The notes beneath the pieces are model-generated. The model saw only the letters and a list, made by a program, of their open reading frames with translations, was not told the origin of the DNA and searched no databases. A stretch of 38,307 nucleotides of DNA, from positions 1 through 38,307 of the forward strand of contig DASWMK010000168.1 of assembly GCA_036399815.1 (NCBI GenBank), written 5' to 3'. The DNA is from Acidimicrobiales bacterium. GTDB taxonomy: Bacteria > Actinomycetota > Acidimicrobiia > Acidimicrobiales > DASWMK01. Shown here piece after piece: positions 33,440-38,307 of this stretch; within the stretch, counting starts at the first letter, position 1, and each line of letters begins with the position of its first letter. A program made the position numbers and the translations under genes.

Positions 33440-36400
33440 ATGGACGTGCGCGCGCTGCTCGGGCGCTGGCCGGTCCTTCGCCAGGTGACGGGCCGGGACG
33501 GGCTGGGCCGGGGCGCGGCCGCCGTGTCCGAGCGCACCGCCGCGTGGCGGCCCCGCACCGAGGACGCGGACCACGTCGCCCGCTCGGTCTGCCCCTACTG
33601 CGCCGTCGGGTGCGGGCAGCGGGTGTACGTCAAGGACGGCGGGGTCACCCAGATCGAGGGCGACCCGGACAGCCCGCTCTCCCGGGGCCGGCTGTGCCCG
33701 AAGGGCAGCGCCAGCCGGAACCTCGTGACGAGCCCGCTCCGCCAGACGAAGGTCCGCTACCGGCGGCCCTACGGCACCGAGTGGGAGGACCTCGACCTCG
33801 ACACGGCGATGGAGATGATCGCCGACCGGGTCCTCGCCGCCCGCCGGGCCGGGTGGCAGGACACGAACGAGGACGGCGTCCCCCTCCGGCGCACGACGGG
33901 GATCGCCAGCCTGGGCGGCGCCACCCTGGACAACGAGGAGAACTACCTCATCAAGAAGCTGTTCACCGCGTTGGGCGCCATCCAGATCGAGAACCAGGCC
34001 CGCATATGACATTCGGCCACCGTCCCCGGTCTGGGGACATCCTTCGGCAGGGGCGGGGCGAGCACCTACCAGCAGGACCTCGCGAACGCGGACTGCATCG
34101 TCATCCAGGGCTCGAACATGGCCGAGTGCCACCCGGTCGGGTTCCAGTGGGTGATGGAGGCCAAGGCCAGGGGCGCGAAGGTCATCCACGTCGACCCCCG
34201 CTTCACCCGGACCAGCGCCCTCGCTGACCTGCACGTCCCGCTCAGGGCCGGGACCGACATCGCCTTCCTGGGCGGCGTCGTCCACCACATCCTCGAGCAC
34301 GGCCTCGACTTCCGCGAGTACCTCCTCGCCTACACGAACGCGTCGACGATCGTGGACGAGCGCTTCCTCGACACCGAGGACCTGGACGGGCTGTTCTCCG
34401 GCTTCGACGCCGAGCACCGCCTGTACGACCCGTCGTCCTGGCAGTACGAGGGGATGACGGCCGAGCCGCCGAGCGGCGGGCGGGACCAGGGCGAGGCCCG
34501 GGAGCAGGCGACCTCCCACGAGCACGGCAGCCACGGCGCCCCGCTCGACGGCGACGGGCCCCGCCGCGACCCGACGCTTCAGCACCCCCGCTGCGTGTAC
34601 CAGATCCTCCGCCGCCACTTCTCCCGCTACACGCCCGAGGCCGTCGAGCGCGTCTGCGGCACGCCCAAGGAGCAGTTCCTCGAGGTGTGCCGGGCGTGGA
34701 CCGAGAGCTCGGGGCGGGAGCGGACGACGGCGCTGGTGTACTCGGTGGGCTGGACCCAGCACACCGTCGGCGCGCAGTACATCCGCACGGGGGCGATCAT
34801 CCAGCTGCTGCTCGGCAACATGGGCCGGCCCGGCGGCGGCGTCCTCGCCCTCCGGGGCCACGCCAGCATCCAGGGGTCGACCGACATCCCGACCCTCTAC
34901 AACCTGCTGCCCGGCTACCTGCCGATGCCCGACGCCGGCAAGCACCGCGACCTGGCGTCGTACCTGGAGGGGATCACGGGGCAGCGCCGGGCCGGGTTCT
35001 GGGGCCGGGCCGACGCCTACACGGTCAGCCTCCTGAAGGCCTGGTGGGGCGACGCGGCCACGGCCGAGAACGACTGGTGCTACGACCACCTGCCCCGCAT
35101 CGACGGCGACCACGGCACCTACCGCCAGGTGCTCGACATGATCGACGGGAAGATCAGCGGCTACTTCCTGCTCGGCCAGAACCCGGCCGTCGGCTCGGCC
35201 AACGGGCGGGCCCAGCGCCTCGGCATGGCCAACCTGGACTGGCTCGTCGTGCGCGACCTGTTCGAGATCGAGAGCGCGACCTGGTGGAAGGACGGGCCGG
35301 AGGTGGCGACCGGCGAGATCGTCCCCGAGCAGTGCCGCACGGAGGTGTTCCTGCTGCCGGCCGCCTCGCACGTCGAGAAGGAGGGCACGTTCACCCAGAC
35401 CCAGCGCCTGCTCCAGTGGCGGGAGAAGGCGGTGGAGCCGCCGGGTGACTGCCGCTCCGAGCTGTGGTTCTTCTTCCACCTCGGCCGGATGGTCCGGGAG
35501 CGGCTGGCCGGGTCGACCGACGAGCGGGACCGCCCGATCCTCGACCTCACCTGGGACTACCCGACCCACGGCGAGCACGACGAGCCGTCGGCCGAGGCCG
35601 TGCTGATGGAGATCAACGGCGTCGACCTGGCGACGGGCCGGCCGGTCGACGGCTTCACGGACCTGCGGGCCGACGGCACCACCACGGCGGGGTGCTGGAT
35701 CTACAGCGGCGTGTACGCCGGCGGGGTGAACCAGGCCGCCCGCCGGCCGCCCCCGGAGGCGCAGGGGCCGGTCGCCGGCGAGTGGGCCTGGGCCTGGCCG
35801 GCCAACCGGCGCATCCTCTACAACCGGGCGTCGGCCGACCCCGAGGGCCGGCCGTGGAGCGAGCGCAAGGCCTACGTCTGGTGGGACGCCGAGCGGGGCG
35901 AGTGGACCGGCCTCGACGTGCCGGACTTCGAGCGGACCAAGCCGCCGTCGTACGAGCCACCGCCGGGCGCGAAGGGCGAGGACGCGCTCGGCGGCGCCGA
36001 CCCGTTCGTGATGCAGGGCGACGGGAAGGGGTGGCTGTTCGCGCCGGCCGGGCTGGTCGACGGGCCGCTCCCGACCCACTACGAGCCGGCCGAGTCGCCG
36101 GTCGCCAACGCCCTGTACGGCCAGCAGGCCAACCCCGTCCGGCAGGTGTTCCCGCACGCCGCCAACCCCGGCCAGCCGGGGCCGGGCGCGCCGGGCAGCG
36201 AGGTGTACCCGTACGTGTTCACGACGAGCCGGCTGACCGAGCACCACACGGCCGGCGGCATGAGCCGCTACGTGCCCCTGCTGGCCGAGCTCCAGCCCGA
36301 GCTGTTCGTCGAGGTGTCGCCGGCCCTCGCCGCCGAGCGGGGGCTGACCCACCTGGGCTGGGCCCACCTCGTCACCGCCCGGTCGGCGGTCGAGGCCCGG

Positions 36401-36673
36401 GTGCTGGTGACCGACCGGCTGGTGCCGCTGCGGGTGGCCGGCCGCACCGTCCACCAGGTCTGCATCCCGTACCACTGGGGCCAGGGCGGCGGCCTCACCA
36501 CCGGCGACGCGGCGAACGACCTGTTCGGCATCACCCTCGACCCCAACGTGCACATCCAGGAGAGCAAGGTGGGCGCCTGCGACATCCGCCCGGGCCGGCG
36601 GCCGACCGGCGAGGCGCTCCTGCGCTACGTCGAGGACCACCGGCGCCGGGCCGGCGAGGGGGGACCCCCGTGA
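33440..36673 (+). CDS. fdhA: Selenocysteine-containing formate dehydrogenase catalytic subunit (TGA recoded)
   Basis: FdhA oxidises formate to CO2 at a Mo or W bis-pterin centre. Read through the in-frame TGA at 34007-34009 as selenocysteine 190, it is 1077 residues long. The N-terminal [4Fe-4S] motif is CPYCAVGC with Cys51, Cys54 and Cys58, plus Cys86 in GRLCPKG. The NQARI-Sec-HSATV context is that of FdnG/FdoG-type enzymes. Later come the pterin-binding LGQNPAVGSANGRAQRLGMA, FLLPAASHVEKEGTFTQTQR and the C-terminal domain (RLTEHHTAGGMSR, HWGQGGGLTTGDAANDLFG). A hairpin right after the TGA fits a bacterial SECIS. Automatic calling would give two false pieces, 33440-34009 and from about 34118. 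No Tat signal is seen, so it probably faces the cytoplasm. ATG 33440 is the only good start. Its stop overlaps the next gene's GTG. Confidence 0.93.
34010..34045 (+). promoter_or_regulatory. SECIS-like hairpin directing selenocysteine insertion
   Basis: Stem GTCCCC (34022-34027) pairs perfectly with GGGGAC (34033-34038) around the 5-nt loop GGTCT. The E. coli fdhF SECIS loop, which binds SelB, also contains GGUCU. The loop begins 21 nt from the T of the recoded TGA, the spacing I recall for E. coli fdhF. The lower stem is less clear. Confidence 0.85.
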
Positions 36674-37509
36674 CCCGCCTGCGCGACCGCCTCCTCGGCC
36701 CGGTGGACCCGGCGCCCGACGCCGGGTGGGAGGAGCCACCGCCCCGCGTCGGCTTCTTCACCGACACGTCGGTGTGCATCGGGTGCAAGGCGTGCGAGGT
36801 GGCCTGCAAGGAGTGGAACGGCGTCCCCGAGGCCGGCCTCGACCTGCTCGGGTGGTCCTACGACAACACCGGCTCGCTCGGGGCGAACGCCTGGCGCCAC
36901 GTCGCCTTCGTCGAGCAGCCGACCGCCGGCGACGGGGACCGGGCCGGGATGCGCTGGCTGATGATGTCGGACATCTGCAAGCACTGCACCAACGCCGCCT
37001 GCCTCGACGTGTGCCCCACCGGGTCGCTGTTCCGCACGGAGTTCGGCACGGTCGTGGTGCAGGAGGACATCTGCAACGGGTGCGGCTACTGCATCCCCGC
37101 CTGCCCCTACGGCGTCATCGACCAGCGGCGGGGCGACGGCCGGGCCTGGAAGTGCACCATGTGCTACGACCGGCTGAAGGGCGGCCTCGAGCCGGCCTGC
37201 GCCAAGGCCTGCCCGACCGACTCGATCCAGTTCGGCCGGCTCGACGTGCTGCGGGAGCGGGCCGCCCGCCGGGTGGGGGAGCTGCACGACGCCGGCGTCG
37301 GGTCCGCCCGCCTCTACGGGCACGACGACGCCGACGGCGTGGGCGGCGACGGCGCCTTCTTCCTGCTCCTCGACGAGCCGGAGGTCTACGGGCTGCCGCC
37401 CGACCCGGTCGTCACCACGCGCGACCTGCCGGCCATGTGGCGGCGGGCCAGCGCGGCGGCCGCGGCCATGGCCGTCGGCGCCGTCGTCGCGTTCCTGGGC
37501 CGGCGCTGA
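36670..37509 (+). CDS. fdhB: Formate dehydrogenase iron-sulfur (ferredoxin-like) subunit
   Basis: This 279-residue electron-transfer subunit has four [4Fe-4S] sites of the FdnH/DmsB type: CIGCKACEVACKEWN (about residues 37-51), CKHCTNAACLDVCPTG, CNGCGYCIPACPYG and CTMCYDRLKGG followed by CAKACPTD. It passes electrons from FdhA to the membrane subunit. A C-terminal hydrophobic stretch (AAAAMAVGAVVAFLG) would anchor it, as in E. coli FdnH. The GTG at 36670 overlaps the fdhA stop (GTGA), and its TGA overlaps the next ATG, so the three genes form one coupled operon. An N-terminal extension of about 25 residues precedes the first cluster. Confidence 0.95.
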   Translation: MTRLRDRLLGPVDPAPDAGWEEPPPRVGFFTDTSVCIGCKACEVACKEWNGVPEAGLDLLGWSYDNTGSLGANAWRHVAFVEQPTAGDGDRAGMRWLMMSDICKHCTNAACLDVCPTGSLFRTEFGTVVVQEDICNGCGYCIPACPYGVIDQRRGDGRAWKCTMCYDRLKGGLEPACAKACPTDSIQFGRLDVLRERAARRVGELHDAGVGSARLYGHDDADGVGGDGAFFLLLDEPEVYGLPPDPVVTTRDLPAMWRRASAAAAAMAVGAVVAFLGRR

Positions 37510-38307
37510 TGCCGGGGGCCGGCGGGCGGCGCGGCGGCGAGGAGCCGATGGTGCCGGCGGCCGAGTTCCGCTCGTACCACGGCCGGCCGGTGCTGAAGCG
37601 GCCGGTGTGGAAGTGGGACATCCCCGCCTACTTCGCGGCCGGTGGGATCATGGCCGGGTCCTCGCTGCTCGCCGCCGGCGCCGACCTCACCGGCAACCGG
37701 GCCCTGCGGCGGGCCGGCCGGCTGGCGGCCGCCGCCCACCTCGCCGCCAGCACGGCGTTCCTCGTGCACGACCTCGGGCGCCCGGGCCGGTTCGCCAACA
37801 TGCTGCGGGTGGCCAAGCCGACCTCGCCGATGAGCGTCGGCACCTGGCTCCTCGCCGCCTACGGCCCGCCGGCCGGGGCCGCCGCCGCCTCGGAGGTGAC
37901 CGGCCTGCTCCCCGGCGCCGGCCGGGTCGCCGGGCTGGCGGCGGCCGCCCTGGCCCCCGCCGTCGCCAGCTACACGGCCGTCCTCACCGCCGACACGGCC
38001 GTCCCCGCCTGGCACGACGCCCACCCGCAGCTGCCGTTCGTGTTCGTCGGCAGCGCGGCGGCGGCGTCCGGCGGGCTGGCCATGGGCCTCGTCGCCCCGG
38101 CCGACGCCGGGCCGGCCCGGCGGCTCGGCGTCCTCGGCGCGGCCGTCGACCTCGCCGCGTCGACGTGGATGGAGCGGGCCATGGGCCTGTCGGCCGAGCC
38201 CTACCGGCAGGGCCGGGCCGGGCGCTTCCACCGGTGGGCGAGGGGGCTGACCGCGGCCGGGGCCGTCGCCACGGCCGTGGCCGGCCGCCGGAGCCGCCTG
38301 GCCGCCG
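37509..38307 (+). CDS. nrfD: NrfD/PsrC-type membrane subunit (3' end outside window)
   Basis: At least 266 residues are visible; the gene runs off the window. After a polar start (residues 1-35, with FRSYHGRPVLKRPVWKWDIP) come helices of NrfD-type proteins: AYFAAGGIMAGSSLLAAGAD, a RAGRLAAAAHLAAS helix with HDLGRPGRFANMLRVAKPTS (the conserved DLGRPxRF motif), MSVGTWLLAAYG, AALAPAVASYTAVLTADTAV and FVFVGSAAAASGGLAMG. NrfD proteins are quinone-binding membrane anchors without haem, so this formate dehydrogenase would feed the quinone pool without the cytochrome b (FdnI) of the E. coli enzyme. The ATG at 37509 shares one base with the fdhB TGA. Confidence 0.88.
   Translation, partial: MPGAGGRRGGEEPMVPAAEFRSYHGRPVLKRPVWKWDIPAYFAAGGIMAGSSLLAAGADLTGNRALRRAGRLAAAAHLAASTAFLVHDLGRPGRFANMLRVAKPTSPMSVGTWLLAAYGPPAGAAAASEVTGLLPGAGRVAGLAAAALAPAVASYTAVLTADTAVPAWHDAHPQLPFVFVGSAAAASGGLAMGLVAPADAGPARRLGVLGAAVDLAASTWMERAMGLSAEPYRQGRAGRFHRWARGLTAAGAVATAVAGRRSRLAA

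Noticed and set aside
33440-34009. Short separate gene or a nonsense-broken formate dehydrogenase pseudogene
   Set aside because: The frame continues without a shift after TGA, the flanking residues match the selenocysteine site of FdhA proteins and a SECIS-like hairpin follows, so it is one recoded gene.
33284-36739. 1151-residue minus-strand open frame opposite fdhA
   Set aside because: Antisense shadow. Its openness only reflects the GC-rich codon pattern of fdhA, and its translation is repetitive Val/Gly/Arg/Pro.

Overview
This is a very G+C-rich chromosomal window with GTG starts, overlapping operon joints, an F420-type LLM oxidoreductase and the actinobacterial block uvrC-rapZ-yvcK-gap-pgk-tpiA-secG. 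I infer an actinomycete (Actinomycetota), possibly of a deep lineage such as Acidimicrobiia; the class-level placement is only a guess. Many genes have a TAnnnT hexamer 6-8 nt before the start codon, which points to widespread leaderless transcription.

Layout. 1-8.98 kb: a possible CDS tail containing an inverted repeat, an LLM-class oxidoreductase (-), a secreted protein of seven 39-residue Cys repeats (+), a DUF5995 protein (-), uvrA (+), a GT-C-like membrane protein and nadA (both -), and a small lipoprotein (-). 9.0-16.3 kb: uvrC, a SAM methyltransferase, rapZ, yvcK, gap, pgk and tpiA, all + and tightly packed. There is no whiA between yvcK and gap, where most actinobacteria carry it. 16.3-22.8 kb: a complete oligopeptide ABC importer (lipoprotein, two permeases, two ATPases) lies between tpiA and secG. 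It is preceded by a candidate terminator and a long untranslated leader. 22.8-24.8 kb: secG, a second solute-binding lipoprotein whose start codon is unclear, and tRNA-Leu(GAG).

24.8-28.6 kb: an island with lower third-position G+C just after the tRNA. It holds a Vsr-type endonuclease (-), a C5-cytosine DNA methyltransferase (+) and a PD-(D/E)XK nuclease (-), which together look like a type II restriction-modification system with mismatch repair. 28.6-31.6 kb: two tandem RibD/DHFR-like reductases flank a broken aminoglycoside-phosphotransferase-like gene (a frameshift plus loss of the catalytic loop), followed by an alpha/beta hydrolase (-). 31.6-33.4 kb: a DrrAB-like ABC exporter.

33.4 kb to the end: a formate dehydrogenase operon. 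The catalytic subunit is read through an in-frame TGA at 34007-34009 that sits exactly where FdhA proteins carry selenocysteine. A hairpin with a GGTCT loop follows at the spacing I recall for the E. coli fdhF SECIS. It is therefore predicted to be a 1077-residue selenoprotein, which standard gene calling splits in two. A four-cluster ferredoxin subunit and an NrfD-type membrane subunit (cut by the window end) follow, with overlapping stops and starts. This selenoprotein operon and the Vsr/methylase/nuclease island are the most interesting content.
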